Numbered from the stretch's first letter, positions 9,689 through 19,530 are shown. The stretch: DNA of 64,000 nt from CAYZAK01 sp964476445 (GCA_964476445.1 CAYZAK010000002.1:47882-111881); one strand, 5' to 3'. The notes: generated by a model not told the origin, from the sequence alone. Made by a program: numbers and translations.

Positions 9689-10433
9689 TTTTTAAGTTTT
9701 TCTCCTTTAAATTTTGTCTCAATTTAATAATATTCCCGGATTTGAAATATCCCCTGGCCGTGGTATTGGGGTAAAGCATAACATTTTTGGAAAGAATTGT
9801 GCCCGGCGAAGTTACCGAGTTGCACCCTGTTTGAACGTTATCTCCCAGTATGGCCCCGAATTTTCTAAGACCGGTATCGTAAACTTTTCCGTCCGCCTTA
9901 ACTTTTACGGTGGAACCGGTTATTTTTAAATTGGCCAGTTTTGTCCCCGCGCCCAGGTTTACTTTTCCCAGTATACTGTCCCCTATATAGGCGAAATGTC
10001 CGGCCTTACTTTCTTCAAGCATCACTGAATTTTTTATCTCCGTAGTGTGTCCGATAACGCAGGAACGACCCGTAATTACATTTCCCCGGACGTAAGCCCC
10101 CTGACGTATCTGGGTGCCCTGACCTATTATAACCGGTTCTTTAATAAATGCCCCGGGTTCTACAGTGACGCCATCGCCTAGATCAATGTTGTCGCCCCGG
10201 ATATAGGCACCGGCCTGGATTAAAGCCCCGTTTTTAAGTTTTAAGGTTTCTTTAACCAGGGTATCGTTTCTTTTTAATTTCTGTATGTTGGGGGTTAAAA
10301 AGTTTTCCAGATAGGGTATAATATTGTTTAACCCCTCCCAAACATATTCGGTCTTTTTAAATATATGCCGGTAGATATCATTATCGGTATTAAAATAATT
10401 CTTTGCGTTTAACATATTACATAAAAATAGCAT
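9681..10433 (-). CDS. Left-handed beta-helix acyltransferase, GlmU C-terminal-like
   Basis: The protein has 250 residues. After a roughly 60-residue helical N-terminus come hexapeptide repeats of the left-handed beta-helix (VTVEPGAFIKEPVIIGQGTQ, GRSCVIGHTTEI), then an insertion and further repeats (GAILGDNVQTGCNS, GTILSKNVMLYPN). This resembles the acetyltransferase half of GlmU without the nucleotidyltransferase half. Because glmM and glmS follow at once, the likely job is N-acetylation of glucosamine-1-phosphate. Another O- or N-acyltransferase remains possible. A second in-frame ATG lies six codons downstream (10415), and neither start has a clear ribosome site. Confidence 0.8.
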   Translation of the reverse strand: MLFLCNMLNAKNYFNTDNDIYRHIFKKTEYVWEGLNNIIPYLENFLTPNIQKLKRNDTLVKETLKLKNGALIQAGAYIRGDNIDLGDGVTVEPGAFIKEPVIIGQGTQIRQGAYVRGNVITGRSCVIGHTTEIKNSVMLEESKAGHFAYIGDSILGKVNLGAGTKLANLKITGSTVKVKADGKVYDTGLRKFGAILGDNVQTGCNSVTSPGTILSKNVMLYPNTTARGYFKSGNIIKLRQNLKEKNLKNG

Positions 10434-10559
10434 AGAGATAAAAAAAAATCAACTTTTTACTTTAGTAATAATATGTTGGTATACTGTAAACCAGATTTGA
10501 TAAATAATTTTAATTATGTAAAAATATTTACAAATAATAATAATAATATAAACCTTACA

Positions 10560-12806
10560 ATGGTAAAATTTAGATTAATTAAAAAATATTTATTCACTTT
10601 TCTTTTTGTAACCTGCCTATTTTTTGTAAGTCAGGGTTTTGCGCGGGACATAGTAACATATTCTGTAAACGGTAGACCGGTGGAAGCTGTAAAGGGGGAG
10701 CTTCTGGTAAAATTTTCTCCGACCCTAGACGATGCAAAAAAAGAAGAAATAATACACCGGGGCGGAGCAAAAAAAATAAGAAAATTAAATTTTTCGAATA
10801 TTGTAAAGTTAGAACTCTCCGACGGTTCATTTGAAAATAAATTGAGAGCTTTTAACAGCGTTGAAGGTATTGAATATGCAGAGCCCAATATTGTATTTAC
10901 TTCTATGCAGGCTATTAATCTGCCTCCAGTATACGCCGACGAACAGGAATTGAAAGATAATCAGTGGGGAATGCATAAAATAGACGCTCACTACGGATGG
11001 GCAGTTGAAACCGGCAGTGAAACCGTGATATCCCTAATCGACAGCGGAGTTGATATTGATCATCAGGAATTTGAAGGTAATATCTGGCAAAACCCGGGGG
11101 AAGAAGAGAATGGAGAAGATACGGATGGCAACGGTTATCCGGATGATTTATACGGTTGGGATTTTGTAGATGAAGACAATGATCCCCGCCCCAGCAAGAT
11201 TCCTGAAGAATCACACGGAACTCATGTGGCCGGTATAGTGGGAGCATCGGGCAGCAACGAAATCGCTGGAGTTTCTTGGGCCAATAAGCTGATGGCCCTG
11301 AGAGTGCTTTCTTATAATTCAGATACCGAAAATGTCACCGGATCCCTGGATAACCTTATAGAAGCTATCGATTACTCTGTTAGTAACGGAGCCCATATTA
11401 TAAATATGAGCTTAGGTACGGAAGATTCCAGCGCTTTATTAAAAGAAGCTGTTGAATACGCTTATAATCAGGGTTGTGTGCTGGTTGCCGCCAGCGGTAA
11501 CAGTGATAAGGAACCTATATCTTACCCAGCCCGGTACAAAGAAGTAATAGCCGTGGGGGCCACCGACAGTAATGATAACCGGGCCAGTTTACCTTTCTGG
11601 GGTTCGAGTTACGGGGAAAAACTTGACCTTATGGCTCCGGGAGTAAACATTAAATCCACTTTACCTGGTGATAGTTACGGATATAGCTCAGGAACCAGTA
11701 TGGCAGCCCCGTTTGTTTCCGGCCTGGCGTCATTGATAATATCTTATTATGGTGAAATGGATCCTGAAGAGCTGAAGATAAAATTAACTGAGACCACCGA
11801 TAATTTAAATGAACCGGGATGGGACAAGTACACCGGTCACGGGCGGATTAACTGTTTTAAAGTGTTATCCTTTTACATATCGGTCTTTCCGGATGAATTT
11901 GATATTTTATCTGTTGTTGGACAGCCAGCCCCTGAAGACCGTATAATTACGGTCTCTTACAACGGCGGGCAAAAATCCACTCTTACCTGGACTATCGATA
12001 ATGAACCGGAGTGGATTAATCTGTCATCGACCTCCGGCAGTTTGAATTATCAGGAGACCGAAGATATAAATATTGAATTTGATACGGAAAGTTTATCCAC
12101 GGGTTCCTATACCGCCGATATTAAAATAACTTCAGAAGAATCATCGGTAAGTACAAGAACTGTGAGAGTAGGTCTGGATAAAATAATTGCTATTCCTTCC
12201 ATAACACCGGATAAAGAAAAGATAAACTTTTATTCTCTGGACCGGGATAAAACTTTAAAACAGAATCTAAACCTTGCAAACTCAGGGGACCAGTATTCAA
12301 TTTTAGATTGGGAATTTGAGTATTCGTCACCCTGGCTGGTTTTTTCTGCTACCCGGGGAACATTAAATTACGGTCAGTCGGTCGATCTGGCAGTAACTGC
12401 TGATTTGACCGGCAGCGTAGATGGGGATTACAGAGATACCCTGGTAATATCGGACCGTAAAGGGGAAATCAGTCCGGTTAAACTTGAAATTAAAGCGGTC
12501 CCCTTATCTGAAACCGGCGACAAAGTGGCTTTGGTGGGCGGTTCCGAGGGGTATGTAAACCCCTTAAAAGCGGAAACCGCTAAGATAATTCTTAATACCT
12601 CCCGGGCCGGAACAGTAAAGATTAAGATCTTTGATCGCCGGGGACGGATGGTATGGGAAAAAGATAAATATCTAAAAAGCGGTGAAAATAAAATTGACTG
12701 GGCCTGTGACAATATTTACGGGGAAATAGTTGCCTCGGGTATCTATTTTGTACGAATTGTCGGCCCGGGAATAGATACAACTGAAAAAATAGCGGTTATT
12801 CGATAA
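10560..12806 (+). CDS. Secreted subtilisin-like serine protease with Ig-like C-terminal domains
   Basis: I start the gene at the ATG at 10560. It gives an ordinary signal peptide (positive VKFRLIKK, then a hydrophobic stretch ending near SQGFA), and TATAAA lies 7 nt upstream. An earlier in-frame ATG at 10473 would add 29 unlikely Asn-rich residues. The peptidase S8 triad is Asp161 (SLIDSGVD), His219 (SHGTHVAG) and Ser380 (SSGTSMAAP). An N-terminal inhibitor-like prodomain precedes it. Two similar beta-rich repeats of about 95 residues follow (WINLSSTSGSLNY; WLVFSATRGTLNY), then a FlgD-type Ig domain (VKIKIFDRRGRMVW, ASGIYFVRI). It is probably exported and held at the cell surface. The next gene starts 1 nt after its stop. 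Confidence 0.93.
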   Translation: MVKFRLIKKYLFTFLFVTCLFFVSQGFARDIVTYSVNGRPVEAVKGELLVKFSPTLDDAKKEEIIHRGGAKKIRKLNFSNIVKLELSDGSFENKLRAFNSVEGIEYAEPNIVFTSMQAINLPPVYADEQELKDNQWGMHKIDAHYGWAVETGSETVISLIDSGVDIDHQEFEGNIWQNPGEEENGEDTDGNGYPDDLYGWDFVDEDNDPRPSKIPEESHGTHVAGIVGASGSNEIAGVSWANKLMALRVLSYNSDTENVTGSLDNLIEAIDYSVSNGAHIINMSLGTEDSSALLKEAVEYAYNQGCVLVAASGNSDKEPISYPARYKEVIAVGATDSNDNRASLPFWGSSYGEKLDLMAPGVNIKSTLPGDSYGYSSGTSMAAPFVSGLASLIISYYGEMDPEELKIKLTETTDNLNEPGWDKYTGHGRINCFKVLSFYISVFPDEFDILSVVGQPAPEDRIITVSYNGGQKSTLTWTIDNEPEWINLSSTSGSLNYQETEDINIEFDTESLSTGSYTADIKITSEESSVSTRTVRVGLDKIIAIPSITPDKEKINFYSLDRDKTLKQNLNLANSGDQYSILDWEFEYSSPWLVFSATRGTLNYGQSVDLAVTADLTGSVDGDYRDTLVISDRKGEISPVKLEIKAVPLSETGDKVALVGGSEGYVNPLKAETAKIILNTSRAGTVKIKIFDRRGRMVWEKDKYLKSGENKIDWACDNIYGEIVASGIYFVRIVGPGIDTTEKIAVIR

Positions 12807-12807
12807 G

Positions 12808-13740
12808 ATGATAACAAAGAAAATAAAAATTTGGGTAGTGGCGCTAATTGCATTAGCATGTTCCGTTCAATTAGTAGATGCCGCTAATTCCCGGGGCGGA
12901 CCTGGTTCATCTGCCGTACTTACACTTTTAGAACCGTTTTCGGCCGCAGTAGACGCCAAAAGCAATGCTTCGGTTGCCGGTATGGCCGAACCGTATTTTA
13001 TAAACAGCAATCCCGCGGCCTTAAACTGGCTGACCGGGATTAAAACTTCGTTTATGTATAACCGGGGTATTTCCGGAGATAACTACCTGGGCTTTACCGC
13101 GGGATATCCTTTTACTTACGATGTCATAGGTATGGGATTACAATACTATTCAACCGGCGATGTTTCAATGTACAGTATGCAGGGGGATAAAATAACCGAA
13201 ACGGGGCAAAGAGATATTATACTTCATCTGGCCTGGGCTACTTCGAATTTCAATATAGCTTCGGGGGCGAATTTAAAACTGATACATTCAAGTATATTTG
13301 GAAAAACCGGTACCTCAGTGGCGGCGGATATAGGAACTCAATACCGGGAAGAAAACTATAATTTTGGGATAGCAATAAGAAATTTAGGTACTGATATAAA
13401 GTACTTAAATTACCGGGAAAAACTTCCCCTTAATATAGCGGCGGGACTTTTTTATACCGAAAAATATACAGACGATCATGTTTTCGACGGAAATTTTGAC
13501 TTGCTCTATTTTGTAAATGAGAGGGAATATGTTTTTCTTACCGGGATAGAATATACCTATCTTAAACAGTTTGTACTTAGGGGGGGATATAAATTTAATA
13601 TAACCCATACCGGCAGCCGGGATATACTGGCTACCGCTGGTTTAGGTATTAATTTTGATTATATAACAGTGGATTACGGCCTGAAATTTTCCGGTGATGT
13701 TAATTCTCCCCACACAGTTTCCGTAAACTACCGATTTTAG
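12808..13740 (+). CDS. PorV/PorQ-like outer-membrane beta-barrel protein
   Basis: The protein has 310 residues, with a signal peptide ending near LVDA and a C-terminal aromatic residue (VNYRF) typical of BAM-inserted barrels. The N-terminal part (SNASVAGMAEPYFINSNPAALNW) matches the PorV/PorQ (UPF0164-like) pattern seen in secretion-associated barrels. It starts 1 nt after the subtilase stop, so the two are co-translated. PorV in Bacteroidetes shuttles type IX cargo, but no type IX machinery is visible here, so a role in surface display of the protease is only an inference from pairing. Confidence 0.82.
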   Translation: MITKKIKIWVVALIALACSVQLVDAANSRGGPGSSAVLTLLEPFSAAVDAKSNASVAGMAEPYFINSNPAALNWLTGIKTSFMYNRGISGDNYLGFTAGYPFTYDVIGMGLQYYSTGDVSMYSMQGDKITETGQRDIILHLAWATSNFNIASGANLKLIHSSIFGKTGTSVAADIGTQYREENYNFGIAIRNLGTDIKYLNYREKLPLNIAAGLFYTEKYTDDHVFDGNFDLLYFVNEREYVFLTGIEYTYLKQFVLRGGYKFNITHTGSRDILATAGLGINFDYITVDYGLKFSGDVNSPHTVSVNYRF

Positions 13741-13743
13741 AAT

Positions 13744-13763
13744 ACCCGACGGGGTCTGTTTTT
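13744..13763 (+). terminator. Possible weak terminator between convergent genes
   Basis: ACCC-GACG-GGGT followed by CTGTTTTT lies just after the PorV-like gene and before the convergent permease. The stem is only 4 bp, so this is a weak call. Confidence 0.3.
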
Positions 13764-13784
13764 CAATAAATGTTTTTCAAATTG

Positions 13785-15050
13785 TTAATTTCTGCTAAGG
13801 GCTTCGTTGGGGTTAAGGAGAGCAGCTTTTCTGGCCGGTATGTAGCAGGCTGCTGTTACGATTATAATCCCTAAAAGAAAACCAAAAATCATGTTTTCTA
13901 CGGAAAAATATGGATATATAACCGTGCCCAAAAGGACTTCTTCCTCCATACCCGCCAGAGCGTCGCCAAAATTAATTCCGGTTCTGGATACTATCCATGT
14001 AATGACGCCGCCCAGAGCCGCGCCGATAAAACTTCCTATACCCCCTTTAAGCAGCCCTTCACTTATAAACACCCCCATAATTCTCCGGTGGCCCATTCCC
14101 AGGGCTCCCATAATTCCGATTTCCCGGGTTCTTTCGGCAACCACCATGATCATGGTGTTTACCACTACAAAACTGGCCAGGGCCAGGATGAAAATATATA
14201 TGAAACCGTATATAGTCCGGGCCATCTGAATCCATTCCACCATACCTCCCGATTCGGTCCAGGGAATTACTGTGTAGCGGTTTTGAGGATCGAAATCTGT
14301 AAAAAGCGATTTTATCCGGGGAACTACTTTTTTAACGTTATCTACGGATTGAGTGTCTATTAACAATTCGGTGGCCTGGCCCTCCATATAAAGAAGTTTG
14401 CCGGCAACGTCTATGGGAAGGTAAAAAATTTTTTCGTTTAGCATTTTTAAATCGCTGAGAATCCGGCCGGTTACTTTAAATGTTGTTCCTCCCATAGAAC
14501 CAAAAGAGGTGTTGTAGACCAGGGTGATTTTTTCCCCAACATCCACTCCAAGTTTATTTAGCAGGGCAGAACCCATAACAACTTCCCGGGCACCTTTATT
14601 TACCATCCGCCCTTTAACAATCATATTCTCAATTCTGGTAAATTCGATCTCTTTTTTCGGGTCTACTCCCCATCCGGCCATATCTATGAGTTCGTCATCG
14701 GTTGTAGTCATGGCCCCGAATTTTATCCTTGGAAGGGCCATGTTTACCCCTTTTATTTTCTCAATCCGGTCAATCATGCCTTCAATACCGCTGTCGTCCC
14801 GGGTGAACCCATCCACGGGATAAATTAGGGAGAGAGTACGTTCTTTTTTTGGGTACTCGGAATCTGTGATTCTAATATGTCCGGTACGGTAATGTATGTA
14901 AGATTCGGTAGTACTGGAGGTTATTCCTTCCACGTACCCCCGGGCGAAAACAACCACCATCACTCCTACCACTACCGCAGATACTGAGACGGCGGTTCTT
15001 AATTTGTGTCTGAACAGGTTTTTATAGGCTAATTTTATATAAAAATTCAT
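13785..15050 (-). CDS. FtsX-like ABC transporter permease (second permease)
   Basis: The protein has 421 residues, with one N-terminal transmembrane segment (VSVSAVVVGVMVVVFARG), a periplasmic MacB-PCD-like domain of about 230 residues, and three C-terminal transmembrane segments ending CYIPARKAALLNPNEAL, the MacB/LolC signature. It is the last gene of the TetR-LolA-barrel-ABC operon and begins 6 nt after the sister permease. With that gene and the ATPase it should form a type VII (LolCDE/MacB-like) mechanotransmission transporter. Lipoprotein or envelope-lipid handling is suggested by the LolA-like protein in the operon. Confidence 0.9.
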   Translation of the reverse strand: MNFYIKLAYKNLFRHKLRTAVSVSAVVVGVMVVVFARGYVEGITSSTTESYIHYRTGHIRITDSEYPKKERTLSLIYPVDGFTRDDSGIEGMIDRIEKIKGVNMALPRIKFGAMTTTDDELIDMAGWGVDPKKEIEFTRIENMIVKGRMVNKGAREVVMGSALLNKLGVDVGEKITLVYNTSFGSMGGTTFKVTGRILSDLKMLNEKIFYLPIDVAGKLLYMEGQATELLIDTQSVDNVKKVVPRIKSLFTDFDPQNRYTVIPWTESGGMVEWIQMARTIYGFIYIFILALASFVVVNTMIMVVAERTREIGIMGALGMGHRRIMGVFISEGLLKGGIGSFIGAALGGVITWIVSRTGINFGDALAGMEEEVLLGTVIYPYFSVENMIFGFLLGIIIVTAACYIPARKAALLNPNEALSRN

Positions 15051-15056
15051 TTTGTT

Positions 15057-16292
15057 TTATCGCTCGTAAAGGGCCTCCACCGGATCCTTTCTGGCTGCCC
15101 AGTAAGAAGGAAAAATACTTGCTATCAAGGAGACAAAAGTGGAGAAAATAAAGACGAAGAGAAAAGTCTTCAGATTCCATACTCCGTATATAGGACCTAT
15201 GACGGGTATCCCGTACTCTCCCAGTCCTCCGTCGAAGAATCCGGAATAATCTATTCCGTATTCATAAAGAAGAGCTACCGCGCCTGCGGCCAGTCCGCAG
15301 CCGAAAAGAGCGCCCAGAGCAGCTATACCGGTGGATTCTATCACAAATACGGATACAATCTTTTTTTCCTCCATGCCCATAGCTTTCATCATTCCCGTTT
15401 CCCGTACTCTTTCCAGGGCCGAGAGAATAACTGAATTAATTATTCCTATGGCCGCAATAAGCAGGATTATGGCTAATATCAGGTTGTTCCCCGCCTGCTT
15501 GGCCTGGTTTACAGCCACCGCCTCTAAATAGTACCAGGGGATAATTTTGAAGTTGTTATCTCCGTTTAAATTAGTTTTTAGCTGGGTTACAGCCGGCTCG
15601 GTATTCTGCCGGGTGTCCAGTTTTATTACTAACCGGCTTATCTTATCTAAAACTCCCAGGGTATTCTGGGCTACGTCCAGTGGAATATAGACAATATTCT
15701 GGTTTACCGCCGGATTGGGAGTATGGATTAGTCCTGAAATTTCCACCTCCACGGTATTAAAATAGTTTCTCGCGGTCCTTACTAAAAGTATGATATAGTC
15801 TCCGACTTGAAGGTCCATGTCCCCGGCCAGGCTTTTTCCCATGACAGCTCTGTTTTCCCCCTTTTTAAATATCTCTCCCCGGATAAGATATTGGTCAATT
15901 TTAAAAACGGAACTTGCCGCTTGCGGTTCGATACCTTTTCCTATTACCGGCAATTCGTCCCGGCCGTCATTTAAACGGACCCTGAAATCCAGCTGTCCGG
16001 TCAGGGAGTGATAGCCATTGATATCTTTTATAGATGAAATATAGTTTTGAGGACGGAATATTAAATTTTCCAGTGGAAGCTCGGCTTTTTCTTCCCAGTA
16101 CCCGGAATCGGTCACCTGTATGTGACCGGATTCAAAATCAATTATATTGTTATAGGACATTTCATCCATGCTGGCCAGATGGGAATCCATAAAAATATAT
16201 ACTAAAACGGCAACTGAGATTACTCCGGCGGTAAGCAGGGTTCGCTTCTTTCTGCGCATAATGTTTTTGATAGCCAGTTTTAATAGAAACAT
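15057..16292 (-). CDS. FtsX-like ABC transporter permease (first permease)
   Basis: The protein has 411 residues with the same topology as its partner: an N-terminal transmembrane segment (RTLLTAGVISVAVLVYIFMD), a large periplasmic domain (FESGHIQVTDSGYW) and three C-terminal transmembrane segments ending SYWAARKDPVEAL. It follows the ATPase directly with no gap. The periplasmic motif GHIQVTDS is shared with GHIRITDS in the second permease, so the two are diverged paralogues likely to form a heterodimer. Confidence 0.9.
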   Translation of the reverse strand: MFLLKLAIKNIMRRKKRTLLTAGVISVAVLVYIFMDSHLASMDEMSYNNIIDFESGHIQVTDSGYWEEKAELPLENLIFRPQNYISSIKDINGYHSLTGQLDFRVRLNDGRDELPVIGKGIEPQAASSVFKIDQYLIRGEIFKKGENRAVMGKSLAGDMDLQVGDYIILLVRTARNYFNTVEVEISGLIHTPNPAVNQNIVYIPLDVAQNTLGVLDKISRLVIKLDTRQNTEPAVTQLKTNLNGDNNFKIIPWYYLEAVAVNQAKQAGNNLILAIILLIAAIGIINSVILSALERVRETGMMKAMGMEEKKIVSVFVIESTGIAALGALFGCGLAAGAVALLYEYGIDYSGFFDGGLGEYGIPVIGPIYGVWNLKTFLFVFIFSTFVSLIASIFPSYWAARKDPVEALYER

Positions 16293-16982
16293 TTAGTTTT
16301 TCAGCTCGTCTTTGGTTATTACACCGTCTCTTAATTCTATTTTCCTGTTAGCCAGGTCTATTATTCTCGGATCGTGAGTGGAGAAAATAAAAGTGGTATT
16401 AAACTCCCGGTTCATCTTTAACATGAGTTCAATAACTCCCCTTCCCGTCTTAGAATCTAAGTTAGCTGTGGGTTCGTCGGCCAGTACTACACCCGGCTTC
16501 TTGACCAGGGCCCGGGCAACCGCTACTCTCTGTTTCTGGCCGCCGGAGAGCTGGGCGGGTTTTCTTTTCTCCAGACCTTCGAGACCCACCTCTTTGAGAA
16601 TTTTCAGGATACGATTTTTAATATTTTCTTTATTTTTTAACTTGGAGAGGCGGATCGCGAATTCCACGTTTTCAAAAGCGCTGAATACCGGGATCAGGTT
16701 GTAGCTTTGAAAAATAAACCCGATATTATGGCGTCTGATCTTGGCCCTTTGGTTACGGGAAAGAGTGTCCAGTTCCCGGTCTTTAAAAAATATCTCCCCC
16801 GAACTGGGCACATCCAGGCATCCGACCATATTTAAAAGAGTGGTTTTTCCCGATCCCGAAGGGCCAAACACCGTTGTGAATTCCCCTTTTTCTACCTTAA
16901 GATTTACTCCGCCCAGGGCGTATATTTTTTCTTCCCCCTGGCGGTAAATTTTTTCTACTTTATTCATCCTGAGTAATGTCAT
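16293..16982 (-). CDS. ABC transporter ATP-binding protein, LolD/MacB type
   Basis: The protein has 229 residues with a complete nucleotide-binding domain: Walker A GPSGSGKTT, Q-loop FIFQSYNLIP, signature LSGGQKQR, Walker B VVLADEPTANLD and H-loop STHD. It matches the LolD/MacB/FtsE subfamily and powers the two FtsX-type permeases that follow. It begins 18 nt after the beta-barrel gene. Confidence 0.95.
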   Translation of the reverse strand: MTLLRMNKVEKIYRQGEEKIYALGGVNLKVEKGEFTTVFGPSGSGKTTLLNMVGCLDVPSSGEIFFKDRELDTLSRNQRAKIRRHNIGFIFQSYNLIPVFSAFENVEFAIRLSKLKNKENIKNRILKILKEVGLEGLEKRKPAQLSGGQKQRVAVARALVKKPGVVLADEPTANLDSKTGRGVIELMLKMNREFNTTFIFSTHDPRIIDLANRKIELRDGVITKDELKN

Positions 16983-17000
16983 GTTAACCTCCCGTAGGTT

Positions 17001-18119
17001 TTAAAAATAATGATAGAACGTACCTGAAAAACCCAGGCTGAAGTTACCCCCGGCATCCCAGAAAATATTGTTTTCAAATCTTAACTCCAGTCCCTGTCCC
17101 AGCTCAGTAATATAATAGGGGGATACCCCTCCTGTTTTGTTTTCTGTCTCGTACATAAAAACCGACCCGCCGGTTGAAAAATAATGGGGTTGAAAAGAAA
17201 TATTTATCAGGAGTAAATCAGAACTCGTCAGAGTTCTAAGAGCCTGTACCTGCCCGCCGTATTCGCCGCCGGCTGTTAAAGAATATTCCAGTGAATCTCC
17301 TCCAAGCATAAGATAGGATAAAAGCCCGGCGTTCATATTTTCTTTTAAAAACCTAAAATATTCGGTCTGAAAGATAACCCGGGTTCCTCCGGGTCCTGAG
17401 AGAATCCAGCTGTAGTCAATTCCCATCTGAAGCAGGAGATCATATATTCCCGAGTCTTTTAGATGAAAATATCCTCCGGAACCGTATATTCCCGGACCCG
17501 ATATGTCGGTGTTAAAGGTAAGCCCCGAGCGCAGCAGGTTATCATCGCTTTGTAAATTAACCGGTTGATAGAAAAAATTAAAGCTGAGATCATACCCGGA
17601 GCCGGGAAAACGGAGCCGGGAACCGTATCCTAAATCTTCACCGTGAATGTTTTGAAACTTGGGGAAGGTAGCTACCAACTGGAGGCTGTTTCCAGATCCC
17701 AGATGCCGGTGGTACCGTAAACCGTCGATTCCCGAGCGGATTGTCTGTCCGGCCAGCTGGTCTATGGCCGGTCCGTAGTCCATAAGATTAAAGATAGCTC
17801 CGTAGGACCAGAATACCGGTTGCCGGCCTGCGGTGAAATGCCCTTTTTTCATGTTAGGGCGGATATAAAGATATTTTATTTCAGGGGTAATCCCTCCTTC
17901 TCTTAGCGCAGCCCGGTATACCATCCGGGAATCCAGGGTGTCTGTTTGTGGAAAATATATCTCAATTTCACCCAGCCCCCGATAATTAAAGGTTAAGTTG
18001 TTGTTTTGATAGTTAAGGCCGCCGCCGGTCATTATTTCTCCGCCCAGCTCAATAGCCTGGACAGGGCCCGTAAGGACTAATATAAAGCCGGTCAATATAA
18101 AGAAAATTTTAGTTTTCAT
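17001..18119 (-). CDS. Outer-membrane beta-barrel protein of unknown function
   Basis: The protein has 372 residues, with a signal peptide ending near PVQA, alternating beta-rich sequence throughout, and a final Phe (GFSGTFYHYF). That fits a BAM-assembled outer-membrane barrel. I recognise no specific family, though some sequence is reminiscent of DUF1302-like barrels. Its place between a LolA-like protein and an ABC ATPase suggests it is the outer-membrane part or client of the same envelope system. Confidence 0.75.
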   Translation of the reverse strand: MKTKIFFILTGFILVLTGPVQAIELGGEIMTGGGLNYQNNNLTFNYRGLGEIEIYFPQTDTLDSRMVYRAALREGGITPEIKYLYIRPNMKKGHFTAGRQPVFWSYGAIFNLMDYGPAIDQLAGQTIRSGIDGLRYHRHLGSGNSLQLVATFPKFQNIHGEDLGYGSRLRFPGSGYDLSFNFFYQPVNLQSDDNLLRSGLTFNTDISGPGIYGSGGYFHLKDSGIYDLLLQMGIDYSWILSGPGGTRVIFQTEYFRFLKENMNAGLLSYLMLGGDSLEYSLTAGGEYGGQVQALRTLTSSDLLLINISFQPHYFSTGGSVFMYETENKTGGVSPYYITELGQGLELRFENNIFWDAGGNFSLGFSGTFYHYF

Positions 18120-18125
18120 AGTTAC

Positions 18126-18893
18126 TTACTGAAGTGCCTCGAGAGAAATTAATCCCTCCGGGATATCGTAATCCGGTTCAATCTCCTTTATCCGGAAAGT
18201 TGTCCGGGTCTCCCGGCGAAGTTTATCGTTCATTACCTGGATTACGGGAATCCACCGGCCGTTAAATTCTTTTACCTTTTCGGTATTCAGTTCTTTAAGC
18301 AGCCTTCCCGAAGCGCTGAAAAGGTGTTCTTTTAATACGATGAACCTGCCCCGGTCGACCCATATCCGCCGTTTCTGATAGGAAGGCTGTCTGTCTTCTT
18401 TTGCCGTTGACAGGAGCCGGTAAGCAACTTGTTGGTTTATTTTTTCGGTACCTTCAAGTTCAAAATTATATAAATCCGTAAGCTTCTCCGATTCTAAGAT
18501 ATCTTCGTAAGAAAAATCGCTGCCCATCATTCCCTGTCTGAGCATGTGCCCTGAAATCTTTATCAAATCTTCGGCGTCCGGAAAGTACATCCACATGTCA
18601 TCACCTATCTTGAGATATTTGGTACCCCTGTCCCGGGGGTTTGTAAATTCGCTTAAACCTCTGCTCTTATTTTCCGTAGTCTGTACGTAGGAGGTCATCT
18701 CTTTTTTAATTGTGCGGCCTCTGTCTTCGATTATCATCACCGATTGCACCTTTGCCGAACTCAGGTAATGATTCTCGTCAACTCTTTTTATTATTTCCCC
18801 GGGGGATAACTCTTCAGCCCCGGCAAAACCGGTTCCCAGTGCCACAGTAATAAGAAATACGGTAAATTTTAATTTGTTTGTAATATTTGACAT
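18126..18893 (-). CDS. Outer-membrane lipoprotein-sorting (LolA-like) protein
   Basis: The protein has 255 residues with a signal peptide ending near TGFAGA. The motif region RDRGTKYLKIGDDMWMYFPD, followed by SGHMLRQGMMGSDFSYEDI, is characteristic of the LolA-like family (PF17131) found beside RND or ABC exporters. It should be a periplasmic carrier with an unclosed beta-barrel that binds a lipidic cargo. It lies 5 nt after the TetR gene and 6 nt before the barrel gene. Confidence 0.88.
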   Translation of the reverse strand: MSNITNKLKFTVFLITVALGTGFAGAEELSPGEIIKRVDENHYLSSAKVQSVMIIEDRGRTIKKEMTSYVQTTENKSRGLSEFTNPRDRGTKYLKIGDDMWMYFPDAEDLIKISGHMLRQGMMGSDFSYEDILESEKLTDLYNFELEGTEKINQQVAYRLLSTAKEDRQPSYQKRRIWVDRGRFIVLKEHLFSASGRLLKELNTEKVKEFNGRWIPVIQVMNDKLRRETRTTFRIKEIEPDYDIPEGLISLEALQ

Positions 18894-18898
18894 CCCGG

Positions 18899-19510
18899 TT
18901 AATTTTTATTGTCGATGCCTTTTTTAATAAAATCTATCATTGTATCAACAACATCCATATCCCAATCTTTTATTGAACCTTGTTCCATTATATATTCGTT
19001 GGTGGAGACAGTTAACTGAAACAGGAAAAAAGCTGTCATCTTTATATCTATATTTTCTCTTAAATCCCCTCCATTTATTCCCCGCTGCAGAAGATTTTTG
19101 TAAAATTTCACAGTCCGGGGTTTTACTTCTTTTAGCTGTTTAGCTAAAAGTTCCTTGTCCCTGTAAAGCAGGGAAGCGATGGCCTGTAATTTGGGGTTAT
19201 TCATGGCAAACTTTACGCTTTCGGAAAAAAGCTGACGGTATAGCTTGAAGAAGTCTTTATTTTCGGCTTCCTGAAGCAGGGGGGCCAGGTAGTTTAGTTT
19301 TTCTTCCTGAAACCTGGAGATAATGTATTTGTATAAATCTAGTTTATCTTCGAAATATTGGTAAAAGCTTCCGCTGGCGATATCAGCTTTTTCAATTATT
19401 CGGGCAACGCTGGACCGGTGAAAAGGGTAAACGGAAAATTCGTCTGTGGCGGCCTGAATGATCCGCTGTTTTTTATTTTGGTCTAAATTAAAAAATGTTT
19501 TGCTGGGCAT
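18899..19510 (-). CDS. TetR/AcrR-family transcriptional regulator
   Basis: The protein has 203 residues. The N-terminal helix-turn-helix (SVARIIEKADIASGSFYQYF) is a textbook TetR DNA-binding domain, and the helical C-terminal part would bind an unknown ligand. It is the first gene of the six-gene operon and sits just below the palindrome at 19531-19544, so autoregulation of the whole operon is likely. Confidence 0.93.
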   Translation of the reverse strand: MPSKTFFNLDQNKKQRIIQAATDEFSVYPFHRSSVARIIEKADIASGSFYQYFEDKLDLYKYIISRFQEEKLNYLAPLLQEAENKDFFKLYRQLFSESVKFAMNNPKLQAIASLLYRDKELLAKQLKEVKPRTVKFYKNLLQRGINGGDLRENIDIKMTAFFLFQLTVSTNEYIMEQGSIKDWDMDVVDTMIDFIKKGIDNKN

Positions 19511-19530
19511 AATATGAAACCTCTTTCATG

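Noticed and set aside
10473..10559. Earlier start of the subtilase at 10473
   Set aside because: It would put 29 Asn-rich residues before a good signal peptide and would overlap the TATAAA box that precedes ATG 10560.
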